NCBI GenBank assembly: GCA_024408085.1
Contig: JAKSVH010000004.1
Span: 1-64,000, forward strand
Length of the DNA stretch: 64,000 bases
DNA from: Bacilli bacterium
GTDB lineage: Bacteria > Bacillota_I > Bacilli_A > RFN20 > CAG-826
Reading direction: 5' to 3'
Shown: positions 1 to 6,741 of the stretch, one piece after another
How positions within the stretch are numbered: position 1 is the stretch's first letter
How the letters are laid out: every line of letters begins with the position of its first letter
Translations under genes and position numbers: made by a program
The notes under the pieces: model-generated
Seen by the model: only the letters and a program-made list of their open reading frames with translations
What the model was told of the DNA's origin: nothing
Databases searched by the model: none

Positions 1-4
1 AGTT

Positions 5-571
5 ATGAATAACGAATTATTACTTAAACTTGAAAGAGTATCTAGAGATAGAGACTTCTTTATTCTAAATAAAAACAGAGTTTATGACTCATACATTTAT
101 TTAGATAATTTACTATCTTCTTATATTGATGTCTGTTGCCATGTCTTCAAGACATTTAAAGTCAACAAAACATCATATATTTATGGTTCAATTGCAACTC
201 TTGCACTTGGTATTGTTGTCTCAAAAGACAAATTCTTCTCTGGATCACTTGGAAGCGATCCAATTGAGAATTTATCTAGAGATTTTTTTCCACTTTTTGT
301 GGATGCGTATAACACCACAACTTTAGTGGAGTCAAAAACCCAAAGCCATATGGTTAAGGGTTATATTGAAGAATTTAATAAAGTTAACTCTAAAGCTGTT
401 AAATACACTCCTGGCGCAGTAGATGCTTATATAACTACTGAGGTTCCAGATGTGGTGAAAGCCTATCTAAATCAAATTGTTCGTTATTGTGTGGACCACA
501 AATTAGAACAATTTGAAGAAAAGGATGTAATTAACGAATTACTTCCATATCTCAAAAATATTGCGTTCTAA
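5..571 (+). CDS. Hypothetical protein, possibly 5'-truncated by the window edge
   Basis: A 188-aa open frame whose first ATG lies four bases inside the window, so the true start and ribosome binding site cannot be judged; the frame is open to the edge (GTT ATG). The protein is mostly helical in character, with a moderately hydrophobic stretch near residues 58-75 that is too short and mixed to call a membrane segment with confidence, and a charged C-terminus. I do not recognise the family. It is followed by a hairpin region and then a TerB-like gene, so it probably belongs to the accessory island that runs to 6542. The coding call rests on ORF length and AT-biased codon use like its neighbours. 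Confidence 0.6.
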   Translation: MNNELLLKLERVSRDRDFFILNKNRVYDSYIYLDNLLSSYIDVCCHVFKTFKVNKTSYIYGSIATLALGIVVSKDKFFSGSLGSDPIENLSRDFFPLFVDAYNTTTLVESKTQSHMVKGYIEEFNKVNSKAVKYTPGAVDAYITTEVPDVVKAYLNQIVRYCVDHKLEQFEEKDVINELLPYLKNIAF

Positions 572-575
572 TTTA

Positions 576-607
576 TTGAAACAATATTAAAAATAAGTTA
601 ATATAAT
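576..607 (+). promoter_or_regulatory. Possible promoter in front of a hairpin RNA
   Basis: TTGAAA (576-581) and a perfect TATAAT (602-607) are separated by 20 bases, longer than the usual 17, so the -35 box is doubtful. Initiation about 7 bases downstream would start an RNA exactly at the first of two hairpins (612-680). Confidence 0.3.
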
Positions 608-636
608 TCTCGTTAGATGATTGACCTATCTAACAA

Positions 637-682
637 AGCAGAAACTCTTCATCCTTTCAGAAGAAGTTCTGCTTTTTTTGTT
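637..682 (+). terminator. Intrinsic terminator after the first gene
   Basis: AGCAGAA...TTCTGCT arms with an imperfect inner stem are followed by a run of seven T. An extra small hairpin, GTTAGAT/ATCTAAC, lies just upstream at 612-634. It can terminate the gene ending at 571, or end a short independent RNA. Confidence 0.6.
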
Positions 683-722
683 TTCATAACTTTGTTATTA
701 TTTTGGTAAGGAGAAAACAAAA

Positions 723-1154
723 ATGAACATTAGACAATTAATGGTTGAATTTTCAAAGAAGAGTGGAAACGAGCTTCGCGATATTTGTAGAGAGAATCTC
801 GAAAAGCTTCAAGATTTCTTTGAGAAGAAAAATTTAAATCAAGAGTACAGAAGTGCTTACTCTCAAGGATTATGGAGATTATTTGTCTCTGCAGACGGAC
901 GCACTAGAGGAGATGAATACAATTTATTCATTTACTCTATTGGATTTGAAAAGGAAGAATTTAGTCAAGATGCGTTCTTTGAAATGACTGATAAAGGAAG
1001 AGATCCTGATTTCATTAATTGGTTTGTAAGAGAAACAAATAAGTTCCCTGTTGAAGTTCAATATGCTGTATGCACTATTGGCGTTTGCATTATGAGCGTT
1101 GATGAAGATGTAACAGACGATGAAGTTAAACTTCTCGAAAGACTTCTTGCATAA
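723..1154 (+). CDS. TerB-like protein
   Basis: 143 aa, all-helical and without a signal peptide. It shows the two-fold pattern of the TerB/DjlA N-terminal fold: a helix followed by an acidic turn (LFVSADGRTRGDEYNLF, about residues 52-68) and a repeat near the C-terminus (MSVDEDVTDDEVKLLERLL, about 124-142). TerB-like domains are known as metal-binding or membrane-associated adaptors in tellurite/stress and some immunity systems; a biochemical role cannot be read from the sequence. The start at 723 has a good Shine-Dalgarno sequence (AAGGAG at about 708-713). A second protein of similar helical layout is encoded at 3737. The function in this island is unknown. Confidence 0.6.
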   Translation: MNIRQLMVEFSKKSGNELRDICRENLEKLQDFFEKKNLNQEYRSAYSQGLWRLFVSADGRTRGDEYNLFIYSIGFEKEEFSQDAFFEMTDKGRDPDFINWFVRETNKFPVEVQYAVCTIGVCIMSVDEDVTDDEVKLLERLLA

Positions 1155-1168
1155 CTAAAAAACAAAAA

Positions 1169-1214
1169 TATCCGGGATTTTATAGGCATTTCTCTTAAAA
1201 TTCCCGGATGTTTT
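1169..1214 (+). terminator. Strong hairpin terminator between 723-1154 and 1224
   Basis: ATCCGGGA (1170-1177) pairs with TCCCGGAT (1202-1209); the stem extends inward through TTTTA/TAAAA with one bulge, and GTTTT follows. It ends only about ten bases before the next start codon, so it may also hold back translation or transcription of the gene at 1224. Confidence 0.7.
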
Positions 1215-1223
1215 AAAAAAATT

Positions 1224-1622
1224 ATGAGTAGCAATTTTGATTATGTTTCTATGCACAGCATCTTTGTGATGACATTTTTAAAGAAAGACAATACAGAGAT
1301 TGATGTCGCGGATTCAGAGTACGATGATAAATACATCATCGATGATTTAAGATTTAAAAAAGATTATCTAAATTCAGTGATTAAATTTGATAAGCTTGAG
1401 GATGGTCTTAAACAAGTATTTTTGAAAAATAATGGTCCTGAATTTATTTTGGAATACATAAAAATTGGACTTGAACAAAATATAGTCAAAATTGAAGATC
1501 TAAAAAGTATATCTGTATTCATGGGTTCGAATAATCCAAACTGTGGATTACACGAAAGAGAAAGTATTGAAATTGATTTAGTTAAGAAAACAATTGAAAC
1601 TGAAAGTTGGGATGAAAGATAG
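1224..1622 (+). CDS. Hypothetical protein upstream of a HicB-like antitoxin
   Basis: 132 aa, acidic, soluble, with no recognised motif. The start at 1224 has no Shine-Dalgarno sequence because the preceding bases belong to the tail of a strong hairpin; an internal Met at residue 10 is an alternative start. The gene is followed after two bases by the HicB-like gene at 1625, so the two are very probably co-transcribed and coupled. HicB is normally paired with a HicA toxin of about 60 aa with a conserved His; this protein is twice that length and I see no HicA pattern, so calling it a toxin would be a guess. Confidence 0.55.
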   Translation: MSSNFDYVSMHSIFVMTFLKKDNTEIDVADSEYDDKYIIDDLRFKKDYLNSVIKFDKLEDGLKQVFLKNNGPEFILEYIKIGLEQNIVKIEDLKSISVFMGSNNPNCGLHERESIEIDLVKKTIETESWDER

Positions 1623-1624
1623 TT

Positions 1625-1870
1625 ATGAGTAAGACTTACATTGCAATATTTGAAGAAGCCAAAGAAGGTGGCTATAACGTTACTTTTCCTGATATCTTTG
1701 GTGGAGTTACATGTGGTGATTCTTTTGAAGATGCAGTTTTTATGGCTAAAGATTTACTTTTAATCATGTTAACTTCTGCAAAAGGACAATGTTTTGAACC
1801 ATCAAGTAAAGAGAAAATGGAAAAACTATTTCCAGATAAAAAGCTAGTGGAAATATCTGTAGAGATTTAA
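1625..1870 (+). CDS. HicB-like antitoxin-family protein
   Basis: 81 aa with the typical HicB partial RNase-H fold start: YIAIFEEAKEGGYNVTFPDI, then GGVTCGDSFEDAVFMAKDLL, matching the family pattern of 'EGGY.V.FPDl.G..T.Gds.eeA...A.e.L'. HicB proteins normally neutralise the mRNA interferase HicA and often autoregulate through an added DNA-binding domain. Here the C-terminus is short and has no obvious ribbon-helix-helix or HTH, and no HicA is adjacent. It is therefore an orphan or has an unusual partner, the 132-aa protein two bases upstream being the only coupled candidate. The family call is fairly safe; antitoxin activity is inference. Confidence 0.75.
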   Translation: MSKTYIAIFEEAKEGGYNVTFPDIFGGVTCGDSFEDAVFMAKDLLLIMLTSAKGQCFEPSSKEKMEKLFPDKKLVEISVEI

Positions 1871-1899
1871 TTCATAATTAAATTTGGGAGATAACAATT

Positions 1900-3606
1900 A
1901 TGAAAATAGGTTATTTAAGCGGTTATAATTACTCCGCAAAAGCTAAAAAAGACATTGAGGATTTTCTTTCAATTAGTGAAGAAACTCAATATGTTGAAGA
2001 AACAAATTTAATTGATTTGGTAAAGAAACTTAAAAGCAAAGAATTTGCTTATATTATTCTTCCATCCAGGCTTACTTACACAAATGACATTTCGCCTGTT
2101 TGTTTAGATTTGATACTCCGTTGCTATGGAGAAGGTATTAACGAAATCTTTTCAAACGTTGATAAAGGAAGTGTTTTTAATCCTGTCGACTATAAAAATA
2201 GTGAAACAGTAACATTTGGAAACAAACACTATATAAGTTCTACAGATTTTGATGATATTAGTGAAAATAAACGCAACCATCTTGAATACAAAGTATTTAA
2301 ATTAAATTCTTATAAAACTCCTTGGTATTCCAAAGTACTTAATTTCTTATTAGCAAATCAATATGGAAGAGCCATTTTTGATGTTATATCAATATTAATA
2401 TCAGCAGCAGTTATTGTTTACCTTATTTTAAATGCTGTTGGTGTATTTGGAGAATTTGAACTTGGCGGTCAAATTGCTTCTGCAGTTTTACTTGCAGTTC
2501 AAGCTGCTATTAAAGTTTTCCAATTTGAAAAAATAGCAGAAAAGAAAATTATTAAAGGTTACTGGCTATATTATTCATTTGAGGACACATACGAACTTGG
2601 CAATTACGTTCCAAAAGGATTTACAACAAGATTACTTGAAATTAAAAATCGCGGTGATGAACTCTCTATGCAATGTGGTTTTGCTGGTAGCGACACATTA
2701 TTCTGGGAATCATGTGAAATCAATTATGACTATAACCCATCAAGTAGAATTGCAAGAGGATTCTACGCTTACAATGCAAACATTGTAAATGCAAAGGGAA
2801 AAAGGCCTGAAGGAACTTGTATGTTTAAAGGAAAGCTTGAGAAAAATGAAAATATTAAATACATGGATGGATGGTTTTCTGGCAGAGGTACAATGATTAA
2901 TGGCAGAGTCAAATATGTTAGAGTCACCAAAGAAGATTATGAAACCCTTTGCACTTCATATCCAGATAGATCAACAACATTTGATGGTTCAGCTATCGTG
3001 GTAGGAATTTTTGGAAACGCAGGAAGCAATACAGATTTTGCGTTTGATAAAGAATATGCCTCATTGGAAATTTTCCAAAAGAATAGAGTAATTAAAAAAT
3101 ACTATGATTCATTCGAAACACTTTATTGTGATTTGCTTGCTGGAAGAGTAAATAGAATCGTAGTTCCTATTTTAAACAAGGAAGAAGGCATTCCTTGTAA
3201 GGTATTTAACGAACATTCCACAGTTAAAGAAATCTTCTTAAGGGATTTTAAATTAATCCCAGATTCAAATAAAAAAGTTTTGATTAACTATGTTTTATGT
3301 TCTTCTATTAAAGATTATAAAATTAATGAAAAGACAAGATTTTTGTCTAACAAAATGGGTATTGCCCAATGTTGCGATTTTACCAAAGGTAAAGAAGTGA
3401 TAGATAGTTATTCATCTACAAGTGAAGCTGCTCGTTCAATGAGCTTAGGCGAAACAAGTAAAGACGATGTTGTTATTTGTAACGAAATGGCTGCTAACAT
3501 TTATAACTTGTATTGTCTAAAAGATGGCGATACAAGAATTAATCCTGTGAATAAAGGTGTTAAAAACATTACCGAATTTGTAATGCTAGAAAAAGCCAAA
3601 AAATAA
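1900..3606 (+). CDS. Membrane protein fusing prephenate-dehydratase-like lobes with a Cap15-like 2TM/beta-barrel region
   Basis: 568 aa. Residues 1-135 start KIGYLSGYNYS and contain AYIILPSRLTY, resembling the first lobe of prephenate dehydratase (PDT). Two hydrophobic helices lie at about 163-185 and 190-210. Residues about 220-345 are beta-rich (KGYWLYYSF, FWESCEINYDYN, GWFSGRGTMINGRVKYVRV), a pattern like the S-2TMbeta/Cap15 receptors of CBASS immunity. Residues about 366-568 follow a full PDT domain in order: GIFGNAGSNTDFAF, RIVVPILN, LSNKMGIAQC, SSTSEAA (about 505-511), NEMAANIYNL and ITEFVML. The catalytic TRF motif reads TEF (558-560), so the domain is probably a ligand sensor and not an enzyme. 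The start at 1900 has a GGGAGATAAC ribosome site. No cyclase/CD-NTase gene is seen next to it. Domain assignment is by eye; function is inferred. Confidence 0.7.
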   Translation: MKIGYLSGYNYSAKAKKDIEDFLSISEETQYVEETNLIDLVKKLKSKEFAYIILPSRLTYTNDISPVCLDLILRCYGEGINEIFSNVDKGSVFNPVDYKNSETVTFGNKHYISSTDFDDISENKRNHLEYKVFKLNSYKTPWYSKVLNFLLANQYGRAIFDVISILISAAVIVYLILNAVGVFGEFELGGQIASAVLLAVQAAIKVFQFEKIAEKKIIKGYWLYYSFEDTYELGNYVPKGFTTRLLEIKNRGDELSMQCGFAGSDTLFWESCEINYDYNPSSRIARGFYAYNANIVNAKGKRPEGTCMFKGKLEKNENIKYMDGWFSGRGTMINGRVKYVRVTKEDYETLCTSYPDRSTTFDGSAIVVGIFGNAGSNTDFAFDKEYASLEIFQKNRVIKKYYDSFETLYCDLLAGRVNRIVVPILNKEEGIPCKVFNEHSTVKEIFLRDFKLIPDSNKKVLINYVLCSSIKDYKINEKTRFLSNKMGIAQCCDFTKGKEVIDSYSSTSEAARSMSLGETSKDDVVICNEMAANIYNLYCLKDGDTRINPVNKGVKNITEFVMLEKAKK

Positions 3607-3641
3607 TGTTGCTACTAAATAGCGCATCTTACTTAAATTCG

Positions 3642-3677
3642 AGCCGATTGAGAAAATTTCTCAACGGCTTTTATTTA
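3642..3677 (+). terminator. Intrinsic terminator
   Basis: AGCCG-ATTGAGAAA-ATTT-CTCAA-CGGCT forms a long stem followed by TTTATTTAT. It closes the transcript of the 568-aa membrane protein. Confidence 0.8.
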
Positions 3678-3679
3678 TA

Positions 3680-3708
3680 TTGAGGGAAACTTAAATATTT
3701 GATAAAAT
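3680..3708 (+). promoter_or_regulatory. Sigma-A-type promoter for 3737-6542
   Basis: TTGAGG (3680-3685), a 17-base spacer and TAAAAT (3703-3708), placed directly after the upstream terminator. It leaves a leader of about 25 bases with CTGGAG before the ATG at 3737, so the TerB-like/nuclease pair forms its own transcription unit. Confidence 0.6.
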
Positions 3709-3736
3709 TTAAGTTAACAAATCTGGAGTTATACTT

Positions 3737-4432
3737 ATGGAAGAGAACAAAAATTTAGAAGAAGTATACGATCAAAAAGAAGATTTAAGTGATCACTTTA
3801 CAACATTTTTTACAGTCGCAAAAAGTGAATACGATAACCTCGTTAAATTCATGAATGAGTATGTCTTTTCATTATTTAATGAAGGGGAAGCTTTTAGAGG
3901 CAACACGGAATATTTCAAAGAATATTCATTAAAGTCTTTCGATATTCTTCTTCAATATTCTGTTCTCCAACTCGCTATCAATGATGGAAAACTCATTGAT
4001 GAGCGAATTGAAATTGTTGAAGGAATCGCTATTCACGATTCTCTTCCACATATGATTGAAGCAAAGCTTCCTCATTTCAATTGGATGTCATTCACAAGCG
4101 GAACAAGAGAAGAAGCTTATGCTGCACTTGGAATGGTTTACGAAGCAATTGGTGACAACATCAAAGACTTCTCGTCTAAGTTAAACTTACACAAATATGT
4201 TAGTGGTGACACACTTGAAAGTTTCTACGTATGTGTCAAGCACCTTCTTGAAGTCATTATGGCTTCTTCAGGTGAATATAATGAAATTAAACCAGAAGAT
4301 TCCTGTTTAATCCTTGACGTTATTAAACCTCAACTTGAATACCATGAAGAAGTCAAAGATGACAAACTTTATCCAGTTCAAGAAGGAATCGAAACTATCG
4401 ATATAAATTATGATAACAAAAAGCATAATTAA
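3737..4432 (+). CDS. Helical protein, probably TerB-like
   Basis: 231 aa, soluble and helical. The segment VLQLAINDGKLIDERIEIVEGIA (about residues 76-98) is the helix-acidic turn-helix seen in TerB folds; a second, weaker copy is near ASSGEYNEIKPEDSCLILDVI (about 175-195). No catalytic motif is visible. The next gene overlaps its 3' end by 23 bases, so the two are translationally coupled and the protein probably works with the nuclease downstream. It shares this layout with the 143-aa protein at 723. The family assignment is tentative; the coupling is directly visible. Confidence 0.55.
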   Translation: MEENKNLEEVYDQKEDLSDHFTTFFTVAKSEYDNLVKFMNEYVFSLFNEGEAFRGNTEYFKEYSLKSFDILLQYSVLQLAINDGKLIDERIEIVEGIAIHDSLPHMIEAKLPHFNWMSFTSGTREEAYAALGMVYEAIGDNIKDFSSKLNLHKYVSGDTLESFYVCVKHLLEVIMASSGEYNEIKPEDSCLILDVIKPQLEYHEEVKDDKLYPVQEGIETIDINYDNKKHN

Positions 4433-6542
4433 AGATTATGTTGCAAGAAGATGCCCTTATCTCGCTAAAGCATCTTTAGATGATAATACTCTTCTTAGAC
4501 TCATTGAGTCTTATTTAGAGTTTGGCTCTAAAGAGGATTTAGAAGAAGCTATGGGCGATGATGCTACTGATGATGGCGATGATCCAAATCTCGAAAAGAC
4601 ATTTGATATCATCGAAATCATGAAAGATTATCCATATCTTCGAGAAGATATTGAAAAACTCATCATTAAGCATCAACAAGAAAATCCTCTTTATGGATTA
4701 CTTAAGAAATACGAAGATACTCAGGTAACTGCAAGGTTATCCAGAAGATACATTGAACTTATTTATGGTGCAGAAAATTGTCGTAGATGTGACATTAATG
4801 ATTTTGGAGTGGAAACCACTAACCAAAAATACATTGTCGAGAAAACTAAACAATATCTTAAAGATCCAACTGTCAAAGTTATCTTTGAAGGACAAGTTGA
4901 ACATAATGATTTAAGAGCAAGATTTGATGTACTCGTGAAAGAAGATAACGGAACCTTTACTCTTATTGAGGCCAAAGGTTCAAATTCACCTTTCACTCAT
5001 CCAGGTAAAGATAAAGAAATTGATACAGGAATCAAAATGCCGTATTTATACGACCTTTTATTTCAGTACTACATTTATATCAAAGAAGGCCTTAACATCG
5101 CTAGATTGGGCTATTTACACCTAAATAGAGAATTTAAATTCTCTTCTAATGATGTTAATTACCCAAATTTGAGTGATGAAGATGTTAATAACCTTTTTAG
5201 GTTATCTTTTGACCTTAATTTAAAAATTAACAAAGAAGAAACTGAAATTGTTCCAATAATTACTTACTTTGATTCAGATGCCTATCAAAAGATAGACAAA
5301 GACGGAAACCCAAAAATTACTCCAATTGAAGAAATTATTGCAGACATTAGGTTTATCGGAACAAAGTTTGAAATTAATCCTAAAAAACATTACGAATGCT
5401 GCAAAGGCGGAAAATGTCCTTTCTTACTTTCGTGTTTTGAGGATGCAGATGATCCAAATTCTATCTTCAAACTTTCTAGATGGGGAAGCTATGGTGGTTC
5501 TTGGTCACGTTCAAAGAAGCTTATTGAAGCTGGAATTGAACACATTAGTGATATTCCAACCTCAGTAGTGAACGAATACAAAGAAGAAAGCGAAAAGGAT
5601 GGCGTTATTAAGTATGGAAACGCTAGAAATCAAATCAAATTCCAAACCGAATGGTTAGGAAAAGGATTTGAATACGTTATCCATATGGATTTAATGAATT
5701 CAATCCTTCATAGAGATTATTTAAATGATAACATTGATTATCTTGTTTTCTTTGACTTTGAATCTATTCAAAATCCAGTGCCTCTCATGAGAGATGCTCA
5801 TCCATGGCAACAAGTTGTTACTCAATACTCAATGCATATTGTAGGAAGAGGTTATGATTTAACTAAACACGATTTCGCAAAAGGCAGGGGCGGAAACTGT
5901 TCTCACTATGAATTTATCGGTCATCCATCTGAAGATGGTTATACAAACCCTGAATTTGCATTATTTAAGACGCTCAGAAACCAATTAATAGACTTCGGCA
6001 TTAAACCAATGGCCAAGAACTACAAAGTAGTTGTATTTAACCAAAACTTTGAGAAAACTAGAATGAACGAGTTTGTAAGATTCTACACATCTCATCCTGA
6101 TGTAGACGCAGACCTCATTAATTTTGTGCAAAACTTTAATGATAACGTTGTAGACTTACTTGATTTCTTTACATCTGGCTCTTTCTATGGCACAAAATTC
6201 AACGGAAGAGGCTCACTTAAGGTTGTTCAACCAACATTATGTGATGATGAAGATGTTCAAGCCTATTATGATTCCATTAACTTGCCATTTGATTTAAGAT
6301 TTTCACTTGATTATCACAAGGAAGGCGCTCTTGTTTATAACGGTGGCATTTGTTTAGACCTTTTTAAGGCTTTACTTGTGAGAAATCATATTGATCCAAC
6401 CGATAACGATCCAGATGAAAACGATATGCTTGGACAAGCCCTTGCGTATTGTAAAATTGACTCCTGGGGAACAGTCATTATTTATGATGTTATTAAGCAC
6501 GTAAGCGATGGCAAAATTAAGCTAAAAGCGAAGATACTTTAA
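4410..6542 (+). CDS. DUF2779-type dual nuclease: PD-(D/E)XK plus DEDD 3'-5' exonuclease
   Basis: 710 aa. After a charged N-terminal region the sequence shows a PD-(D/E)XK core (E at GQVEHND, D173 in RARFDVLV, E187-A-K189), then a Cys cluster CCKGGKCPFLLSCF (about 330-345) that resembles the iron-sulfur clusters of RecB/AddB/Cas4-type nucleases. A DEDD exonuclease fold follows: FFDFES (D449, E451), a second motif near VVFNQNFEKTR and YCKID (D684) as the last acidic motif. Proteins of this build are annotated DUF2779 in many Mollicutes and other bacteria; their role is not established. It overlaps the TerB-like gene by 23 bases. No helicase is present in the window, so it is not an obvious AddAB subunit. 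A defence or repair role is plausible but unproven. Confidence 0.75.
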   Translation: MITKSIIKDYVARRCPYLAKASLDDNTLLRLIESYLEFGSKEDLEEAMGDDATDDGDDPNLEKTFDIIEIMKDYPYLREDIEKLIIKHQQENPLYGLLKKYEDTQVTARLSRRYIELIYGAENCRRCDINDFGVETTNQKYIVEKTKQYLKDPTVKVIFEGQVEHNDLRARFDVLVKEDNGTFTLIEAKGSNSPFTHPGKDKEIDTGIKMPYLYDLLFQYYIYIKEGLNIARLGYLHLNREFKFSSNDVNYPNLSDEDVNNLFRLSFDLNLKINKEETEIVPIITYFDSDAYQKIDKDGNPKITPIEEIIADIRFIGTKFEINPKKHYECCKGGKCPFLLSCFEDADDPNSIFKLSRWGSYGGSWSRSKKLIEAGIEHISDIPTSVVNEYKEESEKDGVIKYGNARNQIKFQTEWLGKGFEYVIHMDLMNSILHRDYLNDNIDYLVFFDFESIQNPVPLMRDAHPWQQVVTQYSMHIVGRGYDLTKHDFAKGRGGNCSHYEFIGHPSEDGYTNPEFALFKTLRNQLIDFGIKPMAKNYKVVVFNQNFEKTRMNEFVRFYTSHPDVDADLINFVQNFNDNVVDLLDFFTSGSFYGTKFNGRGSLKVVQPTLCDDEDVQAYYDSINLPFDLRFSLDYHKEGALVYNGGICLDLFKALLVRNHIDPTDNDPDENDMLGQALAYCKIDSWGTVIIYDVIKHVSDGKIKLKAKIL

Positions 6543-6589
6543 AGGTAAAATATCTAGGAATTTGCGTGGAAATCTCCGCAAAACCCCAA

Positions 6590-6616
6590 ATAAAAGGGAC
6601 GATTAAGCTTCGTCCC
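6590..6616 (-). terminator. Terminator of the EAL gene/small ORF transcript
   Basis: Read on the minus strand, GGGACGA-loop-TCGTCCC is followed by TTTTATTT. The stem includes the stop codon of the 45-aa ORF (6603-6605). Confidence 0.75.
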
Positions 6617-6740
6617 AATGTCTCTCCCACTTGTCATATGGCTTGTGGGCTTTTTTATACTCATAATCAAGTTCGTCAATCATATCTTGATCAGCTTTTG
6701 AGATAGTTCTTGGCGTCTCGTTTTTCCTCTTTTTTTTCAT
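6603..6740 (-). CDS. Small basic/charged ORF of 45 aa
   Basis: An ATG at 6740 begins one base after the stop codon of the EAL protein and opens a 45-codon frame: it starts MKKKRKNETPRTISKADQD and ends KWERHWDEA. The product is very charged, has no hydrophobic segment, and has two Trp near its end. There is no strong Shine-Dalgarno sequence at ideal distance (AAAGGA is about 14 bases upstream), so translation would rely on termination-reinitiation. A minus-strand terminator overlaps its stop codon, which supports a transcript ending exactly here. I do not recognise it. The main doubt is that the same bases also form a plausible terminator for the opposite strand. Confidence 0.5.
   Translation of the reverse strand: MKKKRKNETPRTISKADQDMIDELDYEYKKAHKPYDKWERHWDEA
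6626..6656 (+). terminator. Possible plus-strand terminator for the nuclease gene
   Basis: CCCAC...GTGGG (6626-6649) followed by a run of T (6651-6656). It lies inside the small minus-strand ORF, so the T run could alternatively be that ORF's Lys codons read backwards. Confidence 0.5.
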
Positions 6741-6741
6741 C

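Noticed and set aside
1625-1870. Complete HicAB toxin-antitoxin system
   Set aside because: Only the HicB-like half is visible; the coupled 132-aa protein has no HicA pattern.
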